A stretch of 64,000 nt of DNA, taken from contig NZ_BAABWG010000003.1 of NCBI RefSeq assembly GCF_040372165.1, positions 124,001 to 188,000 of the forward strand, written 5' to 3'. Positions within the stretch are counted from its first letter, which is position 1. Every line of letters begins with the position of its first letter. This document shows positions 36,201 through 44,861 of this stretch, piece after piece. Position numbers and translations under genes: made by a program. The notes below the pieces were generated by a model, which saw nothing but the letters and a program-made list of their open reading frames with translations, searched no databases and had not been told where the DNA came from. This stretch comes from Hydrogenophaga sp040372165 (GTDB lineage Bacteria > Pseudomonadota > Gammaproteobacteria > Burkholderiales > Burkholderiaceae_C).

Positions 36201-37418
36201 CACATTGGTCAGGGCGGCGAGGTCAATGCGATCGGCGCTGAGGGTGCGCACGATCGCCTCGGCCTGCGCCTTGTCATGACGCTCTTCAAAGCTGATCGCA
36301 CCACCGGGCCAGGCATCACCTTGCTGCGTCCTGAAACGCAAATCAGGGGTTGAAATCCGATAGCCGTCTTCGAGCCAGTCCACGTCCAGGCGCCCACTGG
36401 CTTCCGCCAGTGCCAGGTCTGGCAGATCAGGGCCCAGACGGGTCACGATGTCACTGAGCTTCCCCTGAGCCGTTACTCGCCTGGCCTGCCCCATGTCCAG
36501 ATCAGCCCATGCCTTGAGCGCCCCCTGGCCGGAGCGGACATCGAGCTTCCAGCGCTCGAGATCCACATAGTGACGAAGCCGGGATACATCGACCTGCGTG
36601 AAATCCGCATACGCCTGCCCCTTCCAGCGCATCCAGGGCTGCTTGCGAGCCCGGCCCACTCGCGCCAGCTCCAGCAGAGGCTCACGGAACTTTGCCACGG
36701 CCGTGAAGCGTTCGCCCCAATCCGGCGGGGGCGTCGCATCCAGCCGGAAATCATGGCGCTGGGTGGAGTTGCGGATCACCAGATCGAGATCCGAGAGTTC
36801 TAGTGGCGGCTGGTCGCGCATTTCATCGGTCCAGCGCAACTCGCCTCCGTCAATCACGAACGAGCGCTGGGACAGGAACCAGTCGAGAACGGTGTAGTCT
36901 TCGCTGTGCGTGCCGCCCAGGCGCAGCCCGGCCACTTCGATCTCGCCACCCTTGGTGCGCCGGACGTCCAGCACGGGTCCGGCGATGCGCATTTCCTCAA
37001 ACCCCAGCCGCCAGACCGAACGCACCGACAAGGCCGTGTCGACCAAGGGCAGCCGAAGTGCCTCCCTTCCAGCCTCGTCGAGCAGGCGGACATCCTTGAG
37101 CGCCATGCGAGGTACCATGGACGGCACAAATTTGGGCAACCAGGGGTGCCGAACGGGTTCGCTGTGGGCCTCGATGGAACCGACCCTGACCTCAACCCCG
37201 AGTGCCTTGGTCGCCCATCTTTCGAGGTCCGGGCGCCATTGGTCGACCCGGGGCACAATCCAGAAATGAATGGAGGCCCATGTGAGGACGAACAGGACCC
37301 ACAGACTCACCACCAGCCACAGCAGCGCACGCGCCATCCCGGCAAGGAGTCGCCAGAGACGCGGAACAGCGTGGTAGGTATCGATGTCGTCCGAGTCGAC
37401 GACGGCGTTTTGAGTCAT
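33222..37418 (-). CDS. yhdP: YhdP family AsmA-like transport protein
   Basis: The product is 1398 residues. One N-terminal transmembrane helix (LLWLVVSLWVLFVLTWASIHFWIV, split here as a helix near 30-52) anchors a very long periplasmic beta-rich body, as in YhdP/TamB/AsmA proteins that carry phospholipid between the membranes. The C-terminal AsmA-like part includes KVEPGAAKLLGVLSLQSLPRR, a landmark of this family. The start follows TTGACCTGATC... without a strong ribosome site. It diverges from glnE over about 100 bases. Confidence 0.9.
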   Translation of the reverse strand: MTQNAVVDSDDIDTYHAVPRLWRLLAGMARALLWLVVSLWVLFVLTWASIHFWIVPRVDQWRPDLERWATKALGVEVRVGSIEAHSEPVRHPWLPKFVPSMVPRMALKDVRLLDEAGREALRLPLVDTALSVRSVWRLGFEEMRIAGPVLDVRRTKGGEIEVAGLRLGGTHSEDYTVLDWFLSQRSFVIDGGELRWTDEMRDQPPLELSDLDLVIRNSTQRHDFRLDATPPPDWGERFTAVAKFREPLLELARVGRARKQPWMRWKGQAYADFTQVDVSRLRHYVDLERWKLDVRSGQGALKAWADLDMGQARRVTAQGKLSDIVTRLGPDLPDLALAEASGRLDVDWLEDGYRISTPDLRFRTQQGDAWPGGAISFEERHDKAQAEAIVRTLSADRIDLAALTNVAIRLPIDDEVRQQLESFNSRGQVQDFEGQWRTAPGKPVQYQASGRAEHLYLDEQPSAEKSEDGSRALPGRPGIDNATVVFEIGQNGGKASVALTDGKLVLPGVFEQEDMPLDALDAALRWSMKGERLDVWVDSLNLVNADAQGGGKAHWHTGDVASGKRFPGVLSVNATLSRADATAVYRYMPLGVSADARRYVQEAVRGGQAESVNFTIDGNIWDIPYSDPKVPGTFRIAAQLKNLDFQYVPSYLQSSGDKPWPALKGAKVQLLLDRDRLSLTNIVTGVENVPQVELSGGSVVLPRLKENMHVEVAARLNGPGDQLLRIVKDSPINYLTSEALDQATLTGTAQVGFDIDIPLADTARTQIQGDVRLAGNDVRIRPETPLLEKSKGVVTFSNRGFEVKKATAIAFGGEASFRGGMTVPEDGGAGILQFSGEGTATAQGLSRAGLGFASQLFSKAEGAARYNMRLGFKAGIPEFDIGTDLQGMAVNLPAPFTKRADERVAVRFINTVGNVVADAQGPVALNDRMSIDIAREDIPLARIVYLRDIVGEEAVVRRGSVAIGLRGGEEAPMPASGVLANARFDTLDMDAWERVLSSATGVDVRQAVRDSAREDAASDSGLSYLPTVMGVRAAKLVRDGRSFHDVVVGGSREGSHWRTNIDSRELNGYMEFRQPKADFAGSVYARLARLSLSPSDTDDVEELLQQPTRLPALDIAVENLTVSDRKLGRVEVEAVNQGSQWLLRRLALMVPEATLNGSGLWAFSGGDQTGPRRASLDFDLQIQDSGRLLTRFGKEGTVRGGKGRIQGTIGWLGSPFKVDYPSMSGKLRADIERGQFLKVEPGAAKLLGVLSLQSLPRRLLLDFRDVFAEGFAFDSVRGDATIEQGVIHTRNLQMRGVNAAVVMAGSADLAEETQELEVVVVPEVNAGTLSLLAATVNPVVGLGTFLAQLILREPLQSANTQVFNVTGSWADPQVVKLEKPVTATVPGGEALAPVPTAE

Positions 37419-37519
37419 GATCAGGTCAAATTATGACGGCCCGGGGTCCCACAGGTTCCGCACGGCACACATTCTCTCCATCATCAGTTGTAGACAGACC
37501 GAAACCCCAAGTCCCTGAC

Positions 37520-40246
37520 ATGAGTCAACTCGCCCCGGCAGATCATGCCCGTTTCGTTCAGCGCGTCCGGCGGCGCTACGGGTCAGAGCTGCCTTTGCTG
37601 CCGGCCGGCCAGCCTGACAAGGCGACGATGGCCCAGTGCCTTGACGCCCTGGCCGGGCAGGGTTACGAGTTGCCGGCCGCGCTTCGCGTGCTTCGCCACC
37701 TTGTGCTGGAACGGCTGGCCGTCGTCGATTGCGAGGAGCAGGCATCTTTGGAGGCGGTGACCGGCGCCATGACCGAGCTGGCCGAACTGGCGCTGGACCA
37801 GGCATGCCAGCTGGCATTCAATGAGCTTGACGAGCGGCATGGCGCGCCCATGGCCACCAACGATGCCGGTGAACTGACCCGGGCTCGGATGTGGGTCATC
37901 GGAATGGGAAAGCTGGGCGCCCGTGAGCTCAATGTCTCGAGCGACATTGACCTCATCTACGTCTACGACCTGGACGGCGAAACAACGGGCAATGCGCAAG
38001 GCCGTGGACACATCAGCATTCACGAGTACTTTGCCAAGGCCGTCAAGCACATCTACAACACCGTCGGGGAGACGACCGAACACGGCTGCGTCTTCAGGGT
38101 CGACCTGGCATTGCGGCCCAATGGCAATTCAGGGCCATCCGTGGCCTCGCTCAGTGCCCTGGAGGAATACTTCCAGGTCCAGGGGCGCGAGTGGGAGCGT
38201 TTTGCCTGGCTCAAGAGTCGGGTCATTGCGCCGCAAGCCGAAATCGACAATGGCGGTGCTCAGGCCTTGCGCGGCCCGGTACTGCCTTTTGTGTTCAGGC
38301 GCTACCTGGACTACAACGTCTTCGAGAGCCTGAGAAACCTGCACCGGCAAATCCGTGACCACGCCACCAAGCGCGCGGCGGGCAACCCCGGCCGCACCAA
38401 CGATGTCAAGCTCTCCCGGGGTGGCATCCGGGAAATTGAGTTCACTGTTCAGCTGCTGCAGGTGGTGCGTGGAGGGCAGTTTCCCGAATTGCGGACCCGT
38501 CCCACGATCGGAGCGCTTGAGCGGCTGGCCAAGGCCGGACTGATGCCAGAGAAAACGGCTGAGGCCCTGGCCGCGGCCTATGTCTTCCTGCGCCGCGTCG
38601 AGCATCGAATCCAGTACCTGGATGACCAGCAAACCCATGTTCTGCCGACCCGGGACGACGATCTGGCCTGGATCGCACACGCCATGGGCCATGCCGACAT
38701 CGCCAGCTTTCTTTGTGAGCTGGACAGCCACCGCGAAGTTGTCGCAGAGGAATTCGACATTCTGCTCGGGGCCGAGCAGGGCAAGCCTTGCCAGGGTCGC
38801 ATGTGCAAACGCCAGCAAGGCGTCTCGCCCATGGAGGCACTGGAGCAGGCCTTGCCCGATTTGCCACCGGAGTTCAGGGACCGGGTTCGCCAGTGGAGCC
38901 AAGAGCCCAAGGTCCAGACCATGCGTGAAGAAGCGCAAATGCGCCTGGTCTTTCTCGTCGAGCGTACCGGTCAATGGGTGGCCAACGGCGAGGTCAGCGA
39001 GGAAGCGGCTTTGCGCCTGGTGGACTGGGCCGACAATCTGCTGCGGCGGGAGAGCTATCTGGCCCTGCTGCAGGAACGGCCGTCGGTGCACAAGCGCCTG
39101 CTTCGCATGCTGGGTGCGGCCCGGTGGCCAGCACGATACCTCGCCAAACACCCCGGGGTCATCGACGAACTGGCCAGTCGCGAGCTGATGGACGAGCGCT
39201 TCAACGGTGAGCAGTTTGAAGCGGAGCTCGAAGCCCGGCGCAAGGCATTGGCCTCGACCGGCGAAGACGACGAAGAAGCTTTGCTCAACCTGCTGCGACG
39301 TGCGCACCACGCCGAAGTGTTCCGGACGCTGGCTCGCGACATTGAAGGAGTCCTGCGCGTCGAGCAGGTGGCGGATGATCTCTCGTCGCTGGCCGATGCC
39401 GTGCTCAAGGTCACGGCCCGGTGGTGCTGGGGCCTGGTCAGAAACCGGCACCGGGAAACACCTTGCTTTGGCATCATCGGCTACGGGAAGCTTGGCGGCC
39501 GGGAGCTGGGTTACGGCAGCGATCTTGACATTGTTTTTGTCTACGAAGACGAGGACGACAGTGCGCCAGAGGTGTACGCCACCTTTGTCCGCAAGCTGAT
39601 CAACTGGCTCACGGTCAAGACCGGGGAAGGGGACCTGTTCGAAATCGATACAGCGCTGCGCCCCAACGGAAACCAGGGGCTTCTGGTGACCAGCTTCGAC
39701 GCATTCGCCAACTATCAGCAGAAGCGAGGCAGCAACACTGCCTGGACCTGGGAGCACCAGGCCATGACCCGGGCCCGCTACGTGGTGGGCATCCCGTCTC
39801 TGGGCCCACGTTTCGACGAGGTGCGTGAGTCCGTCGTGGCCGCCGAGCGGGACCAGACTGCACTGGCATCCGAGATTCGCAGCATGCGCGAACGGGTATA
39901 TGCTGCGCACCCCGTGCGCCCGGGCGTCTTTGACGTCAAGCACAGCCGGGGCGGTATGGTCGATGTCGAGTTTGTCGTCCAGTACCTGGTTCTGGCCCAT
40001 GCCGCCCGGTTTGAGACCATGCGGGCCAACCGGGGCAACATCACCTTGCTCGGCTTTGCCGAAGCGGCTGGCTTGCTGCCCAAGGGTCTTGGCCAGGAAG
40101 CAGCGGACGCTTACCGCGAACTGCGCTACATCCAGCACAGGGCCCGACTGGACGAGGTACCGACCCAAATCGAAGACGAACGCGCGGCGCCCATGGCCCG
40201 TGCGGTGATCAGCCTGTGGGATCACGTACTCGGCTCAAAGGACTGA
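37520..40246 (+). CDS. glnE: Glutamine synthetase adenylyltransferase/deadenylase
   Basis: GlnE adds and removes AMP on glutamine synthetase in response to PII and glutamine. The product is 908 residues with two nucleotidyltransferase halves: GMGKLGARELNVSSDIDLIY from about residue 128 and GYGKLGGRELGYGSDLDIVF from about 654. Each is followed by a helical bundle domain. I chose the ATG at 37520 (MSQLAPADHARF). The frame is open back to 37433, but the extra residues lie in the yhdP-glnE promoter gap. The next gene starts inside the 3' end. Confidence 0.95.
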   Translation: MSQLAPADHARFVQRVRRRYGSELPLLPAGQPDKATMAQCLDALAGQGYELPAALRVLRHLVLERLAVVDCEEQASLEAVTGAMTELAELALDQACQLAFNELDERHGAPMATNDAGELTRARMWVIGMGKLGARELNVSSDIDLIYVYDLDGETTGNAQGRGHISIHEYFAKAVKHIYNTVGETTEHGCVFRVDLALRPNGNSGPSVASLSALEEYFQVQGREWERFAWLKSRVIAPQAEIDNGGAQALRGPVLPFVFRRYLDYNVFESLRNLHRQIRDHATKRAAGNPGRTNDVKLSRGGIREIEFTVQLLQVVRGGQFPELRTRPTIGALERLAKAGLMPEKTAEALAAAYVFLRRVEHRIQYLDDQQTHVLPTRDDDLAWIAHAMGHADIASFLCELDSHREVVAEEFDILLGAEQGKPCQGRMCKRQQGVSPMEALEQALPDLPPEFRDRVRQWSQEPKVQTMREEAQMRLVFLVERTGQWVANGEVSEEAALRLVDWADNLLRRESYLALLQERPSVHKRLLRMLGAARWPARYLAKHPGVIDELASRELMDERFNGEQFEAELEARRKALASTGEDDEEALLNLLRRAHHAEVFRTLARDIEGVLRVEQVADDLSSLADAVLKVTARWCWGLVRNRHRETPCFGIIGYGKLGGRELGYGSDLDIVFVYEDEDDSAPEVYATFVRKLINWLTVKTGEGDLFEIDTALRPNGNQGLLVTSFDAFANYQQKRGSNTAWTWEHQAMTRARYVVGIPSLGPRFDEVRESVVAAERDQTALASEIRSMRERVYAAHPVRPGVFDVKHSRGGMVDVEFVVQYLVLAHAARFETMRANRGNITLLGFAEAAGLLPKGLGQEAADAYRELRYIQHRARLDEVPTQIEDERAAPMARAVISLWDHVLGSKD

Positions 40247-40830
40247 CTGGCCGCGGCGGCTGGCTGGTGCTGTGCATTGCCCACGGCACGGTGAGCATGA
40301 TGCTGTGGTGGGCCGGGCTCGGGCCTGACAGTTTTCTCACCTGGCGGGCAGACCATTGGCCAGCCACACCATGGACTGCCTGGTCAACCGCATGGGTTCA
40401 TCCTGGCGCAGCGCAACTCATTGTCAATCAGTTGGCGCTGGGCACCCTGACAGGCCTGGTGTGGTGGACGCGCCCAGGCGCACTCAGCGCCACCGCCTGG
40501 CTGCTGGCCTGGCCCCTGGCCCATACCAGCCTGTTTTTCTGGCCGCAGATCGGCTACGCCGTCGGGCTGGGTCCGGTTCTTCACGCCGGGTTCGCGGCCA
40601 TTGCGTGCGACCTGGCGATCCGGGCGGATGCCTCTGGCCGATCCCGCCAATGGGGCTTGGCCCTGCTGGCCGCTCTGACCATCAAACTGGGCTACGAGCA
40701 AGGGTGGTCGTCACCCGTGGTCTGGGATGCTGCCAACGAAAGCTCCGTCGTACTGGCCGCTCGCCTGACCGGCGCCTTGATGGGCGCAGGCCTGACCCTG
40801 CTCCTGCACGCAGCACTGCGCAGACGCTGA
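40216..40830 (+). CDS. Rhomboid-like six-helix membrane protein without a clear catalytic Ser
   Basis: The product is 204 residues and strongly hydrophobic, with about six helices. It resembles small rhomboid/rhombosortase proteins in layout: a WVHPGAAQLIVNQLALG segment where a rhomboid has its H..N loop, and GLGPVLHAGFAAIACD where active enzymes have GxSGxxH. Here the position expected to be Ser reads Gly-Pro, so it may be inactive, or only distantly related. The GTG start overlaps glnE by 31 bases and has no strong ribosome site. Calling it rhomboid-like is a hypothesis based on motif spacing. Confidence 0.6.
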   Translation: MGSRTRLKGLTGRGGWLVLCIAHGTVSMMLWWAGLGPDSFLTWRADHWPATPWTAWSTAWVHPGAAQLIVNQLALGTLTGLVWWTRPGALSATAWLLAWPLAHTSLFFWPQIGYAVGLGPVLHAGFAAIACDLAIRADASGRSRQWGLALLAALTIKLGYEQGWSSPVVWDAANESSVVLAARLTGALMGAGLTLLLHAALRRR

Positions 40831-40932
40831 GCTTCGCCACAGGCTGAGGGCGCCGGGCCGGCTAGCCTTTAGGACCTCTCTTTTCTTTTCCACACTGCCG
40901 CCATGGTTTAAGTGAAAATACCGAGGCCATTT

Positions 40933-40950
40933 TGTGACTGATCAGTCACA
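40933..40950. promoter_or_regulatory. 18-bp perfect palindrome
   Basis: TGTGACTGATCAGTCACA is perfectly self-complementary. It lies about 300 bases before the first gene of the 41249-48682 operon, in an AT-richer patch. A dimeric regulator could bind it. It also contains the TGATC of the possible promoter listed next. Confidence 0.6.
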
Positions 40951-40966
40951 CTATGACCATTAAGTA
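40939..40966 (+). promoter_or_regulatory. Possible ECF-sigma promoter (TGATCA-N16-TAAGTA)
   Basis: TGATCA at 40939 and TAAGTA at 40961 are 16 bases apart. This resembles promoters read by RpoE/ChrR-type ECF sigma factors, which respond to singlet oxygen in other proteobacteria. The downstream operon matches such regulons in content. No ECF sigma factor gene is in the window, so this remains a hypothesis. The leader would be about 275 bases. Confidence 0.4.
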
Positions 40967-41248
40967 AATTTCACCCGCCTCAAAACCGCGCCAGACGCTG
41001 GAAAGGTAGATGACATGGAAGCCCTCATCCAACGGAACTTTTTTTGCAACGACACCCTCTATAAGTCGTGCAAGCTGCCGATAAAGCTCTTGCACAGCAA
41101 AAGTTTTCGACTGCGAAGCCTTCCTGTCCATCGGCGACAGGCTGAAAGCCCGGAGCGCTTTTCCTCCTCCTCCCTCCCTCCCTCCTTCGTTTCGGGGCGC
41201 TTCGCAGTCTTTTGTCCATCAGCCGTCCGGCTGCAAGAGGTCTGAGCC

Positions 41249-42691
41249 ATGAGAGCAGACCCTCGCGGCAACGGTGTCTTCCCGCCTCCCAGCCCATCGC
41301 CAGCTCAAGCCACACGCCCCCGTGTGGCGGTGATCGGGTCTGGCATCGCCGGCCTGGCAGCAGCGCACACGCTCAAAGGCCTCGCCCACGTCACCCTGTT
41401 TGAAGCCGGCACACGCTTCGGCGGGCACGCGCACACGGTCGATGTGACCATGCCGGATCGCCATACGCTGGCGCCTGTCACCTTCGGCGTCGACACCGGC
41501 TTTCTGGTGCTCAACGAACGCACCTACCCCCACCTGCTGGACCTGCTCTCCGAGCTCAACGTCGACATCGCACCGTCGGACATGTCGTTTTCCGTGCAAG
41601 CAGCGGGTCAGGGATACAAGGGGGAGATGCTTGAGTGGAGCGGCAGCGACCTGAACACCGTCTTCAGCCAGCGTCGCAACCTCATCCGTCCTGCGTTCTG
41701 GCGCATGCTGTCAGACATCGTGAGATTCAACCGGATGGCCACCCAGCTGGCTCGTCAGGGCGCCGACCTGGGACACCAAAGCCCATTGCACCAGCCGTTA
41801 CGCGACTTCCTTGCCCAGCACAGGTTCAGCAGCGAATTCGTCGACTGGTATCTGCTTCCCATGCTGGGCTGCATCTGGAGTTGTCCAACCGATCAGATGC
41901 TGGCGTTTCCAGTCGCCACCCTGATTCGCTTTTGCCACAACCACGGCCTGATCCAGGTCAGCCACCGGCCACAGTGGTTCACAGTTAAAGGCGGATCACG
42001 CAACTATGTGAACAAGATCATCGCCCAGGTTGATGACGCCAAGGCCGGGTCGCCGGTGCACCATCTGCAGCGATACGGCGGCCGGGTTCACATCACCACG
42101 GACACTGGCACCGAGTCGTTCGATGGCGCCATCCTGGCCTGTCACACAGACCAGGCGCTGGACATTCTTGGTCCGGGCGCCAGTGCAGCCGAGCGGACGA
42201 TGCTCGGCGCCATCCGGTATCAGCGCAACCACGCTGTCCTGCACACCGACGCAAGCGTGCTGCCGAAGTCCCGCCGGGCCTGGGCGGCCTGGAATTACGA
42301 ACGCTCTCCCCAGGCGCAGCGCGAGGAGGCCGACGTCTGCCTTCACTACCTGATCAACAAACTGCAGCCCATTCCCACCGATGAGCCGGTGGTGGTTTCG
42401 CTCAACCCACGCCGCACCATCGGCGCCAGCCAGGTCATTGGAGAGTACGAATACGACCACCCAGTCTTCGACCTTCGCGCCATCGAGGCACAAGGCAACC
42501 TGGCCACCATCCAGGGATCAGGACAGGTCTGGTTCGCCGGTGCCTGGGCAGGCTACGGGTTCCACGAGGACGGATTGAAGTCCGGCCTGCAAGCCGCTCG
42601 AAGCCTGATTCGGCATTTCGACCAGGCGCCGGCGCCGGCAGCAAACACAAGCTCGCCGTCGGCTCAAATGCGCGAGGTCGCATCCTCATGA
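41249..42691 (+). CDS. FAD-dependent amine-oxidase-like oxidoreductase
   Basis: The product is 480 residues with an N-terminal dinucleotide-binding fold, RVAVIGSGIAGLAAAHTL at about 26-43, then FEAGTRFGGHAHTVD. The C-terminal FAD signature is VWFAGAWAGYGFHEDGLKSG. This branch of amine-oxidase-like flavoproteins is regularly found beside DUF1365 and cyclopropane-synthase-like genes and is thought to act on lipid acyl chains. The substrate here is inferred. It is the first gene of the operon, after AAGAGG, and its stop overlaps the next start. Confidence 0.88.
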   Translation: MRADPRGNGVFPPPSPSPAQATRPRVAVIGSGIAGLAAAHTLKGLAHVTLFEAGTRFGGHAHTVDVTMPDRHTLAPVTFGVDTGFLVLNERTYPHLLDLLSELNVDIAPSDMSFSVQAAGQGYKGEMLEWSGSDLNTVFSQRRNLIRPAFWRMLSDIVRFNRMATQLARQGADLGHQSPLHQPLRDFLAQHRFSSEFVDWYLLPMLGCIWSCPTDQMLAFPVATLIRFCHNHGLIQVSHRPQWFTVKGGSRNYVNKIIAQVDDAKAGSPVHHLQRYGGRVHITTDTGTESFDGAILACHTDQALDILGPGASAAERTMLGAIRYQRNHAVLHTDASVLPKSRRAWAAWNYERSPQAQREEADVCLHYLINKLQPIPTDEPVVVSLNPRRTIGASQVIGEYEYDHPVFDLRAIEAQGNLATIQGSGQVWFAGAWAGYGFHEDGLKSGLQAARSLIRHFDQAPAPAANTSSPSAQMREVASS

Positions 42692-43500
42692 AGGCGCAGG
42701 CGCACATCGGATTCGGGCAGGTCCGACACACCCGGTCGCGACCGAAACGACATGCGTTCGCATATCCGACCTTCTTTCTCTACCTGCCACTGCGCGCACT
42801 GCGGGCAAAGGCCGACCCGGCACTGGCCCGGAACCAGCGCGCAGCTTTTTCTTTCCACGACACCGATCACGGAGACGGCCGGAAAGACTGCCTGGCCTGG
42901 ATAGACCAGTTGCTGGCGGGACACGGCATACAAGACGCGCAAGGGGAAGTCTGGCTTCAGACCTTCCCCAGAATCCTGGGCTATGTCTTCAAGCCCGTGA
43001 GCTTCTGGTACTGCCATCGAACCGACGGTAGCCTCCGCGCAGTGGTCGCAGAGGTCAACAACACCTTTGGTGAGCGACATTTCTATCTGCTCGACCAGCC
43101 CAGGGACGGCCAGCCCTGTCGCGCCGACAAGGCTTTTCACGTCTCGCCTTTCTGCCCCGTGACGGGACAGTATGAGTTCAACTTCATGCGAGCCCGCGAT
43201 CGTGTGGTCATGCGCATCGACTACCACGATCTGTCGGCGTCCCCCGCACTGCTGCAAACCAGTGTCAGCGGACAACTCCAGCCGCTGAGCGTCGCCACCA
43301 AGCGGCACGCCCTGTGGCGATATCCGGCCATGACCCTTGGCGTCATCGCGCGTATCCACTGGCATGCACTGCAACTGTGGCTGAAGAAGACGCCGTTCTT
43401 CCGCCAGCCCGGAGCACCCGCCGAACCGGTCACTCGCGCCCGCCCTGACCCAGCCACCACCACTTCGGTCCCGCAGTCACAACCATCAGCAAGAGCATGA
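42688..43500 (+). CDS. DUF1365 family protein
   Basis: The product is 270 residues. It begins with IGFGQVRHTRSRPKRHAFAY, the usual DUF1365 opening, and contains FPRILGYVFKPVSFWYCHR and later FHVSPFCPVTGQYEF, both characteristic. The biochemical function is not settled; genomic context links the family to modified fatty acids. Both ends overlap the neighbours by four bases (ATGA), which argues for a complex or sequential pathway with the flavoprotein and methyltransferase. Confidence 0.9.
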   Translation: MKAQAHIGFGQVRHTRSRPKRHAFAYPTFFLYLPLRALRAKADPALARNQRAAFSFHDTDHGDGRKDCLAWIDQLLAGHGIQDAQGEVWLQTFPRILGYVFKPVSFWYCHRTDGSLRAVVAEVNNTFGERHFYLLDQPRDGQPCRADKAFHVSPFCPVTGQYEFNFMRARDRVVMRIDYHDLSASPALLQTSVSGQLQPLSVATKRHALWRYPAMTLGVIARIHWHALQLWLKKTPFFRQPGAPAEPVTRARPDPATTTSVPQSQPSARA

Positions 43501-44840
43501 GCACGAACACCACCATCGCACCCCAGGTCAATGGCGCTGGCTTCTCTTCACCCCGCCACACGCCCGCCGCTGGCAAGGCGGTCCTGCAGCTGCTGCAAGG
43601 TCTCCAGACCGGCTCCCTGACTCTCGAGCTGCCCGACCGCAGCCATCGACAGTTCGGCAGCACAGCGGAAGGCGCACAGGGGCACAAAGCCCATTTGCGC
43701 ATGAAAGACTGGTCGGTGTGCGCCTCGGTCCTGAAGTCCGGCGACATCGGTTTCGGGGAAGCCTATGCCGACGGTCTCTGGGACTCCCGCGACCTGGTCG
43801 ACCTGCTGCGCATGCTGCTGGCCAACCGCAACACCATCGAACGGGTGGTGTACGGCCACTGGTGGGGCCGCCTCTGGTACCGCGTCCAGCACCTGCTCAA
43901 CCACAACTCCAAAGCCAACAGCCAGCGAAACATCCACGCCCACTACGATCTGGGCAACGCTTTCTACACCCTCTGGCTCGACGAAACCATGAACTACTCG
44001 TCGGCCTGGTTCCAGACGCCAGAACAAAGCCTGCCCGACGCACAACGCGCCAAAGTCGAACGCGCATTGACGCTGGCCAACGTCGGTCCTGGCGACCGCG
44101 TGCTGGAGATCGGGTGCGGATGGGGTGCCCTGGCAGAGATGGGCGCCCAGGACTTCGGCGCCCACGTCACTGGCGTGACCCTCTCCACCGAACAACTGGC
44201 CTACGCCCGCCAACGCCTGGATCGACTGGGGCTTCTCATGGACGAGAGCGCAGGGGCAACGGACCTCGCGCACCGGGAGAGCATGGGGGCCACACCCGAT
44301 GCGCAGCGGGAAAGCGTGGGGGCCAACAATTCCGGGGCCACATTCAGACTACAAGACTACCGCGATATCAAAGACGAATCCTTCGACGCCATCTGCTCGA
44401 TCGAGATGGTGGAAGCCGTGGGCCAGGCCTATTGGCCCGAGTACTTCAACACGGTTGCCCGCCTGCTCAAGCCCGGTGCACGCGCCTGTATCCAGTCGAT
44501 TGTGATCGACGACGCCCTGTTTGACCGCTACGTCTCCGGCACCGACTTCATCCAGCAGTACATCTTCCCTGGCGGGTGCCTGCCCAGCCCCAGCCGCTTC
44601 AAGCAGCAAGCTGAAAAGGCCGGGCTGGAAGTGATCGACACCTTCGAATTCGGCCACGACTACGCCCGAACGCTCAAGCTTTGGCGCGAGCGATTTCTCG
44701 AGCAGCAAGAGGCTGTGCTGGCGCAAGGCTTCGACCAACGTTTCATGCGGCTGTGGGAGTTCTACCTCGCGTACTGCGAGGCCGCCTTTTGGGAAAACAA
44801 CATCGACGTCGTTCAGTTCACACTGCGCAAGCCCGAGTGA
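43497..44840 (+). CDS. Cyclopropane-fatty-acid-synthase-like methyltransferase
   Basis: The product is 447 residues. The SAM-binding motif VLEIGCGWGALAEM lies at about 202-215. Upstream is AHYDLGNAFYTLWLDETMNYSSAWF, typical of Cfa enzymes that methylenate or methylate unsaturated acyl chains on phospholipid. An unusual insert at residues 249-282, just after the motif region around TLSTEQLAYARQRL, consists of imperfect 11-residue repeats (see separate entry). A Cfa-like protein in this gene company may instead methylate acyl chains on the way to furan fatty acids; that is an inference from related proteobacterial clusters. Confidence 0.9.
   Translation: MSTNTTIAPQVNGAGFSSPRHTPAAGKAVLQLLQGLQTGSLTLELPDRSHRQFGSTAEGAQGHKAHLRMKDWSVCASVLKSGDIGFGEAYADGLWDSRDLVDLLRMLLANRNTIERVVYGHWWGRLWYRVQHLLNHNSKANSQRNIHAHYDLGNAFYTLWLDETMNYSSAWFQTPEQSLPDAQRAKVERALTLANVGPGDRVLEIGCGWGALAEMGAQDFGAHVTGVTLSTEQLAYARQRLDRLGLLMDESAGATDLAHRESMGATPDAQRESVGANNSGATFRLQDYRDIKDESFDAICSIEMVEAVGQAYWPEYFNTVARLLKPGARACIQSIVIDDALFDRYVSGTDFIQQYIFPGGCLPSPSRFKQQAEKAGLEVIDTFEFGHDYARTLKLWRERFLEQQEAVLAQGFDQRFMRLWEFYLAYCEAAFWENNIDVVQFTLRKPE
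44241..44342 (+). repeat. Imperfect 33-base tandem repeats inside the Cfa-like gene
   Basis: The repeats encode DLAHRESMGAT (44262-44294) and PDAQRESVGAN (44295-44327), preceded by a partial DESAGAT and followed by a partial NSGAT. They keep the reading frame. They lie on a likely surface loop between the SAM-binding beta strands and add about 30 residues. Confidence 0.8.
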
Positions 44841-44861
44841 ACGCACACAGGGCAACACATC

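Larger units (their letters stand above)
40831..41248. other. 418-base leader upstream of the amine-oxidase operon
   Basis: No convincing gene is seen. A compact GC-rich inverted repeat lies near 40850-40868 and could weakly end the glnE transcript. It is followed by an AT-richer zone with the palindrome at 40933-40950, a small hairpin around 41047-41076 (GCAACGAC against GTCGTGC) and a pyrimidine tract of CCTC units at 41162-41188. A 76-residue frame at 41015-41245 exists but has no family features. Confidence 0.6.

Noticed and set aside
38129..40225. 698-codon open frame antisense to glnE
   Set aside because: It mirrors glnE over its whole length. High GC at third codon positions commonly leaves antisense frames open. 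No ribosome site or family features are seen.
41015..41245. 76-codon frame in the leader of the amine-oxidase operon
   Set aside because: It has a plausible start but a low-complexity Ser/Arg-rich end over the CCTC tract and no recognisable fold. Kept only as part of the leader description.
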